Positions 7,109-14,650 of a DNA stretch of 18,732 bases are shown here, piece by piece; position 1 is the stretch's first letter; every line of letters begins with the position of its first letter. The stretch covers positions 1-18,732 of the forward strand of contig CABTWG010000019.1 in the NCBI GenBank assembly GCA_902488455.1, in the 5' to 3' direction. Source of the DNA: an uncultured Peptoniphilus sp. GTDB lineage: Bacteria > Bacillota > Clostridia > Tissierellales > Peptoniphilaceae. Under the pieces are notes generated by a model that was not told the origin of the DNA, did not search any database, and worked only from the letters and a program-made list of their open reading frames with translations. The position numbers and the translations under genes are program-made.

Positions 7109-7803
7109 TGAAAATTGATTTTAGGACAAAATTATTTTTGACAATTATCATAGGAATATCAGCCACAGAAGGTTCCATTAGTATGAATTATAAATACCTT
7201 GGAATTTTGTTAGCTATATTTCCATACCTACTTGCCATCCTAGATAAAAAATGGTCCCTTATTGGTAAGGGACTTTTTTATACTGGGATAGCGGTAGTAG
7301 GACAGATAGTAGCATCCAAGTATCCAAATTCTTATTTAGGGATGATCTTTAATCTCTACTGCGGAATAATACTTAGAATACTTCCCGGAGCGATGATGGG
7401 TTACTACACCGTTTCAACTACTAAGATGAGCGATCTAGTATATTCTCTAAAGAAAATCAAATTTCCAGACTACATAATCATACCAATTTCTGTCATGTTT
7501 AGATTTTTCTATTCTATAAAAGAAGATTATAAAATCATCGGAGAAGCGATGTACATGCATGGACTTACGATGAAAAATTTCTTTAAAAATCCGGCGAAGA
7601 TACTGGAATATCGATTTGTGCCATTACTTATGATTGTATCTCAAACAGCGGACAATGTTGCAATATCTGCCATGACAAGAGGCATGAAAATGAATAAAGA
7701 GAGGTCTTCCATATCAAGTGCAAGGCTTAAAACGGTGGACTATGTCCTACTTAGTTTCGGAATTTATATAATAATATTATTTATAAGGATAAAAATATGC
7801 TAG
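7108..7803 (+). CDS. ECF transporter transmembrane component T (EcfT-like)
   Basis: The protein has 231 residues with N-terminal helices (about 10-75), then long amphipathic coupling helices in the middle and a last membrane helix (about 211-229). EcfT proteins carry two short Arg-containing motifs that grip the two ATPases. The second is clear here: AMTRGM, with Arg191. At the first site the sequence is EAMYMHGL (146-153), with His151 where Arg is usual, so the first motif is altered. The neighbours define the role: S component upstream (1-base overlap) and fused ATPase downstream (7-base overlap). It should couple ATP hydrolysis to tilting of the S component. Identification rests on position, size and the AMTRG motif. 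Confidence 0.82.
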   Translation: MKIDFRTKLFLTIIIGISATEGSISMNYKYLGILLAIFPYLLAILDKKWSLIGKGLFYTGIAVVGQIVASKYPNSYLGMIFNLYCGIILRILPGAMMGYYTVSTTKMSDLVYSLKKIKFPDYIIIPISVMFRFFYSIKEDYKIIGEAMYMHGLTMKNFFKNPAKILEYRFVPLLMIVSQTADNVAISAMTRGMKMNKERSSISSARLKTVDYVLLSFGIYIIILFIRIKIC

Positions 7804-9188
7804 AATTTAAGAATTTTTCTCTTTCATTTGCAGAAGAGGGGAAAGAAAATAGAATAATTGAAGATATAAATTTAAAATTTGAAAAGGGATCTATAAATGT
7901 CATCACAGGCAGATCTGGATGTGGTAAATCATCTCTAATCAAGACTATAAATGGAATTATACCGGAAGTTGACAAGGCAAAGATGGAAGGGGATCTTTTA
8001 TTGGACGGAGAAAGTATTTTGAAGTTGGATATAACTGAAAGGTCAAGATTCATCTCAACAGTCTTTCAAAATCCAAAAAATCAATTCTACGCCATTAATT
8101 CCCTAGACGAAATCGCATTTGCCCTAGAAAATAGAAATGTTTCTAGGGATAAAATTTATGAAAAGATAGAATATTTTTCAAAACTACTAAATAGTCAGGA
8201 TCTTTTAGGTAAGGATTTATTCAAACTATCAGGAGGGCAGAAACAACTAATAGCCATAAATTCTGTGGCGGTTATGGACAATGAAATATATATTTTCGAC
8301 GAACCATCCGCATCCCTAGACAGAGAATCCATAGAAAAATTGACCCACTGCCTAGAGGTTTTAAAATCCTTGGGCAAGATAATAATCATCGCTGAGCATA
8401 GACTCTACTATTTAAAAGAAATAATGGACAGACTACTTATAATTGAAAATCGGAAAATTTTATCCTATAGTAAAGATAGAATCTCAGAAGAAATACTTGA
8501 AAAGCACAGACTTAGAACCCTTAAAGACATAGAAAAAGAAGAACTTATAAGTAAAAGCTACGAAGTAAAGAACCTATTCGACCACAGTTTCGATGAAGAA
8601 AAATCACTTGTATGTAGAGAATTTTTCTGCCAATATGAAAAAAATCCCAAGCTATTTGATTTTTCAATAAGCTTTGATCCGGGAATATATTTCATAATAG
8701 GAGCAAATGGAATTGGAAAATCTTCATTTATAAGAAATCTTTGCGGTCTTAATAAGAAGCAAAAGGGAGAAGTATTTTACAAAAATAAAAGAATAAAAAA
8801 CCATGGAGACTATATTTCTCTAGTTATGCAGGATGTCAACTATCAGCTATTTACAGAATCCGTTTTAACGGAGATGAAAATAGTAGAAGATGACGAAAAA
8901 AAGATTGAAGAAATACTAAAGAAACTAGAACTCTGGAATAGAAGAGAAAGCCACCCACAGAAGTTATCTGGAGGAGAAAAACAGAGACTCGCTCTGGGAC
9001 TAGCAATGGCAAGTCCTAAGGAAATCGTGGTGCTCGACGAACCTACATCTGGACTGTGTTTTGAAAATATGAAAAGACTAATCGGAATATTAAAAGATAT
9101 GAAAGATGAAGGAAAGACAATAATCGTCATAAGCCATGACTATGAATTTATAAAAAATTCGAAAGAAAATATAGTGGAGTTTGTATGA
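7797..9188 (+). CDS. Fused double ATPase of an ECF transporter (EcfA-EcfA')
   Basis: The protein has 463 residues and two complete ABC ATPase domains in tandem. Domain 1 (about 1-225) has Walker A GRSGCGKSS (38-46), LSGGQKQ (144-150), FDEPSASLD (Asp168, Glu169) and AEHRLYY. Domain 2 (about 255-463) has GANGIGKSS (302-310), LSGGEKQR (390-397), LDEPTSGL (Asp414, Glu415) and ISHDYEF with His447. A single chain carrying both ATPases is known from YkoD-type ECF systems. The second half is compact, with a short region between its Q-loop (MQDVNYQLF) and signature. AAGGAT at 7785-7790 is the ribosome binding site inside the T gene, and the stop overlaps the regulator's ATG by 4 bases. It powers the importer formed with the two preceding genes. 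Confidence 0.9.
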   Translation: MLEFKNFSLSFAEEGKENRIIEDINLKFEKGSINVITGRSGCGKSSLIKTINGIIPEVDKAKMEGDLLLDGESILKLDITERSRFISTVFQNPKNQFYAINSLDEIAFALENRNVSRDKIYEKIEYFSKLLNSQDLLGKDLFKLSGGQKQLIAINSVAVMDNEIYIFDEPSASLDRESIEKLTHCLEVLKSLGKIIIIAEHRLYYLKEIMDRLLIIENRKILSYSKDRISEEILEKHRLRTLKDIEKEELISKSYEVKNLFDHSFDEEKSLVCREFFCQYEKNPKLFDFSISFDPGIYFIIGANGIGKSSFIRNLCGLNKKQKGEVFYKNKRIKNHGDYISLVMQDVNYQLFTESVLTEMKIVEDDEKKIEEILKKLELWNRRESHPQKLSGGEKQRLALGLAMASPKEIVVLDEPTSGLCFENMKRLIGILKDMKDEGKTIIVISHDYEFIKNSKENIVEFV

Positions 9189-10117
9189 AAGAGAATAGAC
9201 TTAAATCTTGGGGGTTCGAAGAATTTCCCACAGAGGATCCTAGAATTATAAATTATATAGGCTTAGAAAGTCCTGAAAATAAGATGACCTCTTACGAAAT
9301 ATTTCCGGGAATCATTGTACTCTACATCAGTCTGAAGAAGAAATACAACGCTAATAACTCTTTTGTGGAGGGAAATAGAGGATATAGGATAGGATACTGC
9401 TATGAGGGCAACTATTTCACCTACATAAATAATACTAAGGTACTCATAACTACAAATGAAATTTTCGTAGGAAGATCAATACCAATTTCAAAATTTTCTT
9501 CCACCACAAGCCATCGAACCACTGCATTTAACATAGTAATAGCAGATAAAATCTTGGATAAAAATTCTCCCTACTTTCCATACATTGGAGAATTTATATG
9601 TAAATTTAAAAATGTAAAAGACATGGGATGTGCCATTAAAAATGAAGATTTGGTAAAACTTGCAAATGAACTGATCCAAGCACTTAAAGAAAGAGATATG
9701 CTATTTATAAAATTAAAATCCTTGGAACTCATATATAGAATAGGAAAAGTTGGCATAAATCCAAGTAAGACCAATTATTTCACGGCAGGAGGGGATAAAT
9801 TAATGGAAGAGGTAGAGAAATATATGAAAGAAAACCTGGATAAAAATCTAAACTTAGATCATCTAGCGAAAAAATTTAAAATATCAAAATCTACTTTAAA
9901 CACAAAGTTTACTAGATCCTTTCAATACACGCCGATGAAGTATATCCAAAGATTAAAACTAATATATTCGGAAGATTTGCTTCTAAACACGGATAAATCC
10001 ATACTAGAAATAAGCAATGATCTAAATTTTCAGAACCCATCTAACTTCAACAGAGCATTCAAAGATTTTACAGGACTTAGTCCTAGCCAATATAGAAAAC
10101 AAAACGAACCTGAATAA
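9185..10117 (+). CDS. AraC-family transcriptional regulator
   Basis: The protein has 310 residues. The C-terminal ~105 residues (about 203-308) are an AraC/XylS DNA-binding domain with two helix-turn-helices: LNLDHLAKKFKISKSTLN and the diagnostic second part ISNDLNFQNPSNFNRAFKDFTGLSPSQYR. The N-terminal ~190 residues contain a segment (GYRIGYCYEGNYFTYINN) resembling effector domains of AraC proteins in iron-chelate uptake loci such as PchR and YbtA; this resemblance is my impression and not a measured match. It is the last gene of the transport operon (4-base ATGA overlap), so it probably controls its own operon from the 2954-3049 region when the ligand is present. A terminator stem begins inside its last codons. 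Confidence 0.9.
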   Translation: MKENRLKSWGFEEFPTEDPRIINYIGLESPENKMTSYEIFPGIIVLYISLKKKYNANNSFVEGNRGYRIGYCYEGNYFTYINNTKVLITTNEIFVGRSIPISKFSSTTSHRTTAFNIVIADKILDKNSPYFPYIGEFICKFKNVKDMGCAIKNEDLVKLANELIQALKERDMLFIKLKSLELIYRIGKVGINPSKTNYFTAGGDKLMEEVEKYMKENLDKNLNLDHLAKKFKISKSTLNTKFTRSFQYTPMKYIQRLKLIYSEDLLLNTDKSILEISNDLNFQNPSNFNRAFKDFTGLSPSQYRKQNEPE

Positions 10118-10140
10118 TAAAATTTAGGTTCGTTTTAGAT
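10101..10140 (+). terminator. Terminator of the transport operon
   Basis: AAAACGAACCT (10101-10111) and AGGTTCGTTTT (10126-10136) form a perfect 11-bp stem with a 14-base loop that contains the araC stop codon. The downstream T-run is broken by AGA; the A-run before the stem could let it work for the other strand too. Confidence 0.8.
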
Positions 10141-10195
10141 TTTTCATAACAGAATCCAAAAAAATCTCATCTATTTTTTATTTCTAATTCTAAAA

Positions 10196-10226
10196 TGGTA
10201 TAATAGATAGACAGAGATTAAAGGAG
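10196..10226 (+). promoter_or_regulatory. Extended -10 promoter and ribosome binding site of murJ
   Basis: TGGTATAAT at 10196-10204 is an extended -10 element; no good -35 is seen at 17-bp spacing (TTTTAT). AAGGAG at 10221-10226 lies 5 bases before the ATG at 10232. Confidence 0.6.
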
Positions 10227-10231
10227 ATAAA

Positions 10232-11734
10232 ATGAGAACTTCATATATACTAATGATCGTAACGATAATTTCAAAAGTATTTGGACTTTTGAGGGAGAAG
10301 ACACTAGCTTACTTCTTTGGACTTTCCGTGGTGGCAGATGCATTTCTAATAGCGTTTCAAATCCCAATGGCATTTACCAATGTCATAAGCGGCGCAACTG
10401 CCAATGGATTTATCCCCATGTACAACCAAGCCATCGAAAGCCGCGACAAGGAATACGCAGACAGATTCACAGCGAGCTTTACAAATTTAATATTTTTAAT
10501 CACGGGAATTATTTCCATAATACTTGTAGTATTCGCAAAACAACTTGTGGTACTAATGGCGCCTGGATTTGAAGGAGAAAAGCTAAGTCTTAGCATCTTT
10601 ATGACTAGGATGGGACTTCTATCACTTTCAGTAACCTCCATGATGAGCGTCTTTAAGGCGTATTTACAGATCAAGAGAAGGTTCGTAGTATCAGTGGTCC
10701 ACGCAATAGTACAAAACCTTTTGATGATGGGCTTTATGTACTTTACTTATAAAAACGGCTACAACTACCTAGGAATTGGGATTTTGATTTCGTTTATATT
10801 CCAATATATAATCTTCTTCCCATATTTAAAAAAGGAAGGCTACAAGCATAAAATCTTAATCGACTTCAAGGATCCACATTTAAAAATGATGATGAGCATG
10901 ATCCTTCCAATCATCGTGTCAACATCGGTAATCGAGCTTAACTTTATGATTTCAAAGGCTCTCGCTTCAGATATCGAAAGTGGAGTTTCGATTCTAAACT
11001 ACGCCTACAAAATTCAAGGATTCGTAACAGGCATCGTCATCACATCGGTAATCACAGCGGTCTACCCACAGATGGCAAAGCACGCATCACTTAAAAACTA
11101 TACAGATCTTAAAAAATCTACCCTTATGGGACTTTCAACCATCATGTTTCTAGTTATTCCAGCAACAGTTGGACTATTTATATTTGCAGGACCGATAATT
11201 GAAATCCTCTTCGTCGGAGGTAAGTTCACCGTTGAAGACGCGATGAAGACGAGACCAGTCCTTGCCCTATATGCAATAGGGCTTGTGGGAATCGGATTTA
11301 GAGAAATCATGTCGAGGGTGTTTTATACATTGGACGATTCAAAAACGCCGGTTATAAATTCAGTACTTATGGTAGCAATAAACACGATACTTTCACTAAT
11401 TCTAGTGAAAACTCGCGGCGTAGAAGGACTGGCACTAGCAACATCACTATCATTTTTAATCGGAGGAATACTTTTAATCTTCCCACTTAAGAAGAAGGTA
11501 GGAAACTTAATCGACAAAAATACAGCAGTAAATATTTTGAAGATTGTGATTTCATCCGCTATTATGGGATCAGCATCAGTAGTTTCATTTAAGTTCATAT
11601 CACCGAAGTTTGGAGACAAACTAGGATTTTTAATCTCCCTTGGAATAGCAGCTGTAATCTACTTTGGATCTGCATTTATTCTAAATGTGGATGAAATAGA
11701 TGATTTTATTAGGAAAAAGGATAATAAAAAATAA
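10232..11734 (+). CDS. murJ: Lipid II flippase MurJ
   Basis: The protein has 500 residues and about 14 membrane helices along its whole length, the usual size of MurJ/MviN in Firmicutes. The N-terminal signature is clear: SKVFGLLREKTLAYFFG followed by VADAFLIAFQIP, with Arg21 and Asp36 corresponding to conserved residues near the central cavity in studied MurJ proteins. It moves lipid-linked peptidoglycan precursor (lipid II) across the cytoplasmic membrane. The GATANGFIPMYNQ segment replaces the Arg-containing stretch of the E. coli protein, a common variation in Gram-positives. The gene is monocistronic, with its own extended -10 promoter and a long terminator hairpin. MOP-superfamily polysaccharide flippases are the main alternative, but the N-terminus fits MurJ best. 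Confidence 0.9.
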   Translation: MRTSYILMIVTIISKVFGLLREKTLAYFFGLSVVADAFLIAFQIPMAFTNVISGATANGFIPMYNQAIESRDKEYADRFTASFTNLIFLITGIISIILVVFAKQLVVLMAPGFEGEKLSLSIFMTRMGLLSLSVTSMMSVFKAYLQIKRRFVVSVVHAIVQNLLMMGFMYFTYKNGYNYLGIGILISFIFQYIIFFPYLKKEGYKHKILIDFKDPHLKMMMSMILPIIVSTSVIELNFMISKALASDIESGVSILNYAYKIQGFVTGIVITSVITAVYPQMAKHASLKNYTDLKKSTLMGLSTIMFLVIPATVGLFIFAGPIIEILFVGGKFTVEDAMKTRPVLALYAIGLVGIGFREIMSRVFYTLDDSKTPVINSVLMVAINTILSLILVKTRGVEGLALATSLSFLIGGILLIFPLKKKVGNLIDKNTAVNILKIVISSAIMGSASVVSFKFISPKFGDKLGFLISLGIAAVIYFGSAFILNVDEIDDFIRKKDNKK

Positions 11735-11760
11735 TCAAGATAAAATATTTATAATCTAAG

Positions 11761-11817
11761 AGCTTTTTTAAATTTCTTTAAACAAAGATTAAAGAAATTT
11801 AATGAAAGCTTTTTTTG
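11761..11817 (+). terminator. Long-stem terminator after murJ
   Basis: An inner stem AAATTTCTTTA (11770-11780) / TAAAGAAATTT (11790-11800) is nested inside AGCTTT (11761-11766) / AAAGCT (11805-11810), followed by seven T. Confidence 0.85.
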
Positions 11818-11870
11818 TTAAATTGATAACATAATTATCGAAAAAAGAAACTTAAACTGCTTTAAAACGA

Positions 11871-11928
11871 TTGCATTTAGCAAGTCATAGTGTTAATATA
11901 AAAATAGCTAGTTTAATATTAAGAGGTG
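11871..11928 (+). promoter_or_regulatory. Candidate promoter and ribosome binding site of cstA
   Basis: TTGCAT (11871-11876) is 17 bases from TAATAT (11894-11899), which is preceded by TG at 11891-11892 as in an extended -10. AGAGGTG at 11922-11928 is the ribosome binding site. No clear CcpA site was seen. Confidence 0.45.
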
Positions 11929-11932
11929 TAAT

Positions 11933-13426
11933 ATGACATTATTTTTAATCGGACTAGTCATATTGTTTGTAGGTGGATATTTCTATGCAAATCTATGCGA
12001 AAAACAAATAGAACCAGACGATAGAGAAACACCAGCAATAGCAAAAGCAGACGGTATGGACTTTGTCGGAATGAGCAAAAACAAAAACTTCCTTATAGAA
12101 TTATTAAATATAGCAGGTACAGGACCTGTACTTGGACCTATCCAAGGAATTCTATTTGGACCTATTGCATTTATTGCAATACCAATCGGAAACATAATCG
12201 GTGGTTCAGCTCATGACTACTTTAACGGTATGATTTCCATGAGAAACGGGGGAGCACAAATCCCTAAACTTGTAAGTAAATACTTAGGAAACGGAACAAG
12301 AAAATTCTACAACGTAGTAATAGGCATTCTTCTACTTTTAACAGGGGTAGTATTCGTATACACACCTGGAGACTTAATAGCAAAAGATATTCTTGGAAAA
12401 GATCCTAGCGGAAGCATAATTTGGATTATTTATGCATGTATTTTCTTATATTATATAGTAGCAACACTATTCCCAATAGATGCTATCATTGGTAAAATTT
12501 ACCCAATATTTGGAGCATTCCTAATTATATCAGCAGTTGGAATTTTCGTTGGTATCCTAACTCAAGGAGCAGGACATCTTTCATTCGAAGGACAAGGATT
12601 AATCGCTAATCATCCAGGTGGACAAAAGTTCATCCCAGCGTTCTTCGTAACAGTAGCCTGCGGTATCCTATCAGGTTTCCACGGATCTCAATCAACACTT
12701 ATTTCTAGAACAGTTAGAAATGAAAAAGAAGGTAAATTCGTATTCTACTGGGCAATGGTTATGGAAGGATTCATAGCTATGTGCTGGGCAGGTGGAGCAA
12801 TGGTTCTATTCTCAAAAGGAACAGCACTTGACACAGGCGCAACAGCAATGGTAGGAGAAGTATCACGTGCATTTATGGGTAAGATCGGTGGTATGCTAGC
12901 AGTAGTAGGAGTAATCGTACTACCTATCACATCTGGAGACACCGCATTTAGAGCACTAAGACTTATAATCGCAGATGAACTTGGAATCGAACAAAGAAGC
13001 TGGTCAAAGAGAATGAGTATCTCACTAGCAATATTCTTACCAGCATTTGGAATACTATACTTTGCAAAATCAAGTCCAGGAGGATTCAACCTACTATGGA
13101 GATACTTCGGATTTACTAACCAATTCGTAGCACTATTTGCACTAGGAGTAGCAACAGTATACTTCTATGTAAATGGAAAGAAATGGATTATGCCACTAAT
13201 ACCAGGAATCTTCTATTCATTCATAGTATTCTCCTATATTTCACACATGAAGATAGGATTAGGACTAGAAGAAAGATTCTTATCAAAGTGGAACCCAGCA
13301 ATAGATCCAATGTCATACACTGGATCTTATGTAGTAGGAGCAGTTTTAGCAATACTATACGTAGTACTTGTGTTAAAACGTGCTAAAAACAACAAAGAAC
13401 AAATATTAAATACAAAATTAGATTAA
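11933..13426 (+). CDS. cstA: CstA-family carbon starvation protein (probable pyruvate or peptide transporter)
   Basis: The protein has 497 residues and is almost entirely membrane helices. CstA signatures are obvious: GTGPVLGPIQGILFGP (about 63-78), GNIIGGSAHDYFNGMISMRNG (about 87-107) and ILSGFHGSQSTLISRT (about 244-259). Enteric CstA and BtsT are about 700 residues; this is the shorter form common in clostridia and related anaerobes, lacking the C-terminal extension. Characterised relatives take up pyruvate or peptides, probably with protons; the substrate here cannot be decided. Codon choice strongly avoids G/C-ending codons, as in highly expressed genes of this genome. It is monocistronic, with an upstream candidate promoter and a GC-rich terminator directly after the stop. 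The family is certain; the substrate is not. Confidence 0.92.
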   Translation: MTLFLIGLVILFVGGYFYANLCEKQIEPDDRETPAIAKADGMDFVGMSKNKNFLIELLNIAGTGPVLGPIQGILFGPIAFIAIPIGNIIGGSAHDYFNGMISMRNGGAQIPKLVSKYLGNGTRKFYNVVIGILLLLTGVVFVYTPGDLIAKDILGKDPSGSIIWIIYACIFLYYIVATLFPIDAIIGKIYPIFGAFLIISAVGIFVGILTQGAGHLSFEGQGLIANHPGGQKFIPAFFVTVACGILSGFHGSQSTLISRTVRNEKEGKFVFYWAMVMEGFIAMCWAGGAMVLFSKGTALDTGATAMVGEVSRAFMGKIGGMLAVVGVIVLPITSGDTAFRALRLIIADELGIEQRSWSKRMSISLAIFLPAFGILYFAKSSPGGFNLLWRYFGFTNQFVALFALGVATVYFYVNGKKWIMPLIPGIFYSFIVFSYISHMKIGLGLEERFLSKWNPAIDPMSYTGSYVVGAVLAILYVVLVLKRAKNNKEQILNTKLD

Positions 13427-13438
13427 TAAAAACTAGCT

Positions 13439-13462
13439 TGGGGCGTAAAGCCCCATTTTTTT
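13439..13462 (+). terminator. Terminator of cstA
   Basis: TGGGGC (13439-13444) and GCCCCA (13450-13455) pair around the loop GTAAA, and seven T follow. Confidence 0.93.
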
Positions 13463-13508
13463 ATTTTTTGAAAGACTTTGTATGGGTACTTCTTCCATAA
13501 ACATAGAA

Positions 13509-13787
13509 ACTAAACTCTATTTACTCAGGCGAAGCCGTGGGAAAACAAAAATTACCATTCATCCCAGTAGCGGAAGCAATCTGCTTCCATAAGCCTTGAG
13601 GCTAAATTATTTTTCTTCAGGCGAAGCCGTAAAACAAAACAAATTACGATATATCTTTGTAACGGAAGCTATTAGCTTCCATTAATCTCAATACTAAACA
13701 CTCTTTACTTAGCCGTCAGGCGTACAACAACATCGCCATAATATTCTCATCTCATAGCGGAACCTTCTAGGTCCCACAGCCGAACGG
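13509..13787. repeat. Three degenerate tandem units of 92, 92 and 95 bp, each with a GGAAGC-type hairpin
   Basis: Units are 13509-13600, 13601-13692 and 13693-13787, each starting with (A/G)CTAAA; a further CGTAAA at 13788-13793 marks the start of a lost fourth unit. Each has a GC-rich motif early on: CAGGCGAAGCCGT at 13526 and 13618, and AGCCGTCAGGCGT at 13711. Each also has a 7-bp hairpin later: GGAAGCA/TGCTTCC (13572-13588), GGAAGCT/AGCTTCC (13664-13680) and GGAACCT/AGGTCCC (13759-13775, one mismatch). Arm sequences differ between units but stay mostly complementary, which suggests the fold is kept. Flanking AGCC..GGCT (13592-13603) and GCCG..CGGC (13778-13788) pairs add more small stems. 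Confidence 0.8.
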
Positions 13788-13847
13788 CGTAAATTCTTTA
13801 AATAATGCCGATTATTAGTACCCATCGAGCGACAATCCCCTCAACGA

Positions 13848-13967
13848 GTCATCCTGAGAGGCAGTCGAGTTCTGCAAATCAGCCTTCACTTCGTTTGGCT
13901 TCTTTGGAACTCTTTGCACGAGACCTGCTACGAAATCAGAGATTTCGGCTAGGGCTTCGAAGGATCT
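13848..13967 (+). repeat. 120-bp palindromic repeat, left inverted copy (L1)
   Basis: The sequence runs from GTCATCCTGAG to CGAAGGATCT. Its reverse complement recurs at 15501-15620 with 112 of 120 bases identical and no gap. Inside, GAGTTC..GAACTC, CAAA..TTTG and AGCC..GGCT nest into one long hairpin (about 13866-13912), and CGAAATC/GATTTCG (13931-13947) forms a second. Confidence 0.92.
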
Positions 13968-14046
13968 GACCTATATTTAACCCATCTTTGCAAAAATTAT
14001 ACATAAGATTTCAAGACAACAGTCATCAAAACATAACCTCGCCAGT

Positions 14047-14109
14047 GTTATACCCATTCGACTACGACGGTTCCGCTTTGCTTCACCGTCTCCGCTCAGG
14101 GTGACTGTC
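14047..14109 (-). repeat. Short repeat of the GTCGAATGGGTATAAC type (L2)
   Basis: Read on the minus strand it starts GACAGTCACCCTGAGCGG (14109-14092) and ends GTCGAATGGGTATAAC (14062-14047). Between them GACGGT and ACCGTC form a hairpin. The element at 15411-15464 has the same ends but a different hairpin. Confidence 0.8.
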
Positions 14110-14145
14110 TTCATTGAGTTATTTTCGAAATTAATTTTATAGGTC

Positions 14146-14240
14146 GTCGCCCCGAGAGGCAATCGAGTTCAACAAATCAGATTTCATTTCGTTCATCTTC
14201 TTTGGAACTCTTTGCACGAGACCTGCTTCGAAAGGGTATA
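14146..14240 (+). repeat. Hybrid repeat (L3): head of the 120-bp type, tail of the GGGTATAACC type
   Basis: The first ~80 bases follow L1 (GTCGCCCCGAGAGGC, GAGTTC, CAAATCA, CTTTGGAACTCTTTGCACGAG), but the end is TCGAAAGGGTATAACCTCC, the tail of the short elements. The inner stem is AGAT/ATCT in place of AGCC/GGCT in L1, a paired change. Confidence 0.82.
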
Positions 14241-14307
14241 ACCTCCTAGGATCAAGTCTTGCCAAATGAAACTAATAATAGATATTATGCTCCACGTAGA
14301 GCATCCC

Positions 14308-14339
14308 AAAAAAAACAGCAAATCAACTGACTTGCTGTT
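14308..14339 (-). terminator. Terminator of the minus-strand XRE cassette
   Basis: On the minus strand AACAGCAA (14339-14332) and TTGCTGTT (14321-14314) pair around a 10-base loop and are followed by eight T. It lies 18 bases after the stop of the last cassette gene. Confidence 0.9.
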
Positions 14340-14356
14340 AAAATATATAAGTAAAC

Positions 14357-14635
14357 TTAAACATTGTATACCAATGTAACCACTGAAACTATAATCCCAC
14401 CGATAGATAGGACGAGAAACTTCTTTTCTTTTTCTTTAGAAAAATAATATCCGATACCGCCGCCGATGGATAATAATAATTGTGATGCTATAGCTAAAGC
14501 TTTAGGATAAAAGTTAGATGGATTTCCAGACATATCTATTTGTACAGTTACTGTTTCTGGCAAAACCATGTAGCCATAAATTGAAAGCCCAAGAGATACA
14601 AGGACTATAATTGTCAATATTATTTTTTTGTTCAT
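14357..14635 (-). CDS. DUF1648-like small membrane protein
   Basis: The protein has 92 residues from the ATG at 14635. A longer reading from 14650 is rejected because its first codons are themselves the ribosome binding site GGAGGAG (14648-14642), which sits 6 bases before the chosen start. There are three hydrophobic segments (about 5-22, 46-66 and 72-90). Between the first two, MVLPETVTVQIDMSGNPS and then FYPK resemble the LPDTVPIHF..G.PD.W..K motif of DUF1648, the N-terminal domain of SdpI-type immunity and signalling proteins. The C-terminal SdpI part is absent. It is the last gene of a three-gene unit headed by an XRE repressor. Function is unknown; a role in envelope stress or self-protection is suggested only by the SdpI likeness. 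Confidence 0.78.
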   Translation of the reverse strand: MNKKIILTIIVLVSLGLSIYGYMVLPETVTVQIDMSGNPSNFYPKALAIASQLLLSIGGGIGYYFSKEKEKKFLVLSIGGIIVSVVTLVYNV

Positions 14636-14650
14636 TTTTAACTCCTCCAT

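Larger units (their letters stand above)
13463..14307. other. Gene-free stretch filled with palindromic repeats
   Basis: About 0.85 kb lies between the ends of two convergent transcription units (cstA on plus, the XRE cassette on minus) and contains no convincing coding region. Its base composition is visibly richer in G and C than the neighbouring genes. It holds three tandem hairpin units (13509-13787), then three members of a modular repeat family (13848-13967, 14047-14109, 14146-14240) and a small hairpin ATGCTC/GAGCAT (14287-14304). Bases 13968-14046 and 14110-14145 show nothing recognisable. Confidence 0.8.

Noticed and set aside
12745..13089. A 114-codon minus-strand open frame
   Set aside because: It is antisense to well-conserved cstA coding sequence and shows no independent signals.
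13509..13787. CRISPR array
   Set aside because: Units are 92-95 bp, degenerate and without alternating identical repeats and unique spacers; no cas genes are present.
13977..14162. A 61-codon minus-strand open frame in the repeat region
   Set aside because: It runs through repeats L2 and L3, has no ribosome binding site and encodes an Arg-rich peptide with no recognisable motif; it is a by-product of palindromic repeat sequence.
14287..14304. Hairpin ATGCTC/GAGCAT as an insertion sequence end
   Set aside because: It is a lone 6-bp stem with no partner copy, target duplication or transposase; it may just be part of the terminator neighbourhood.
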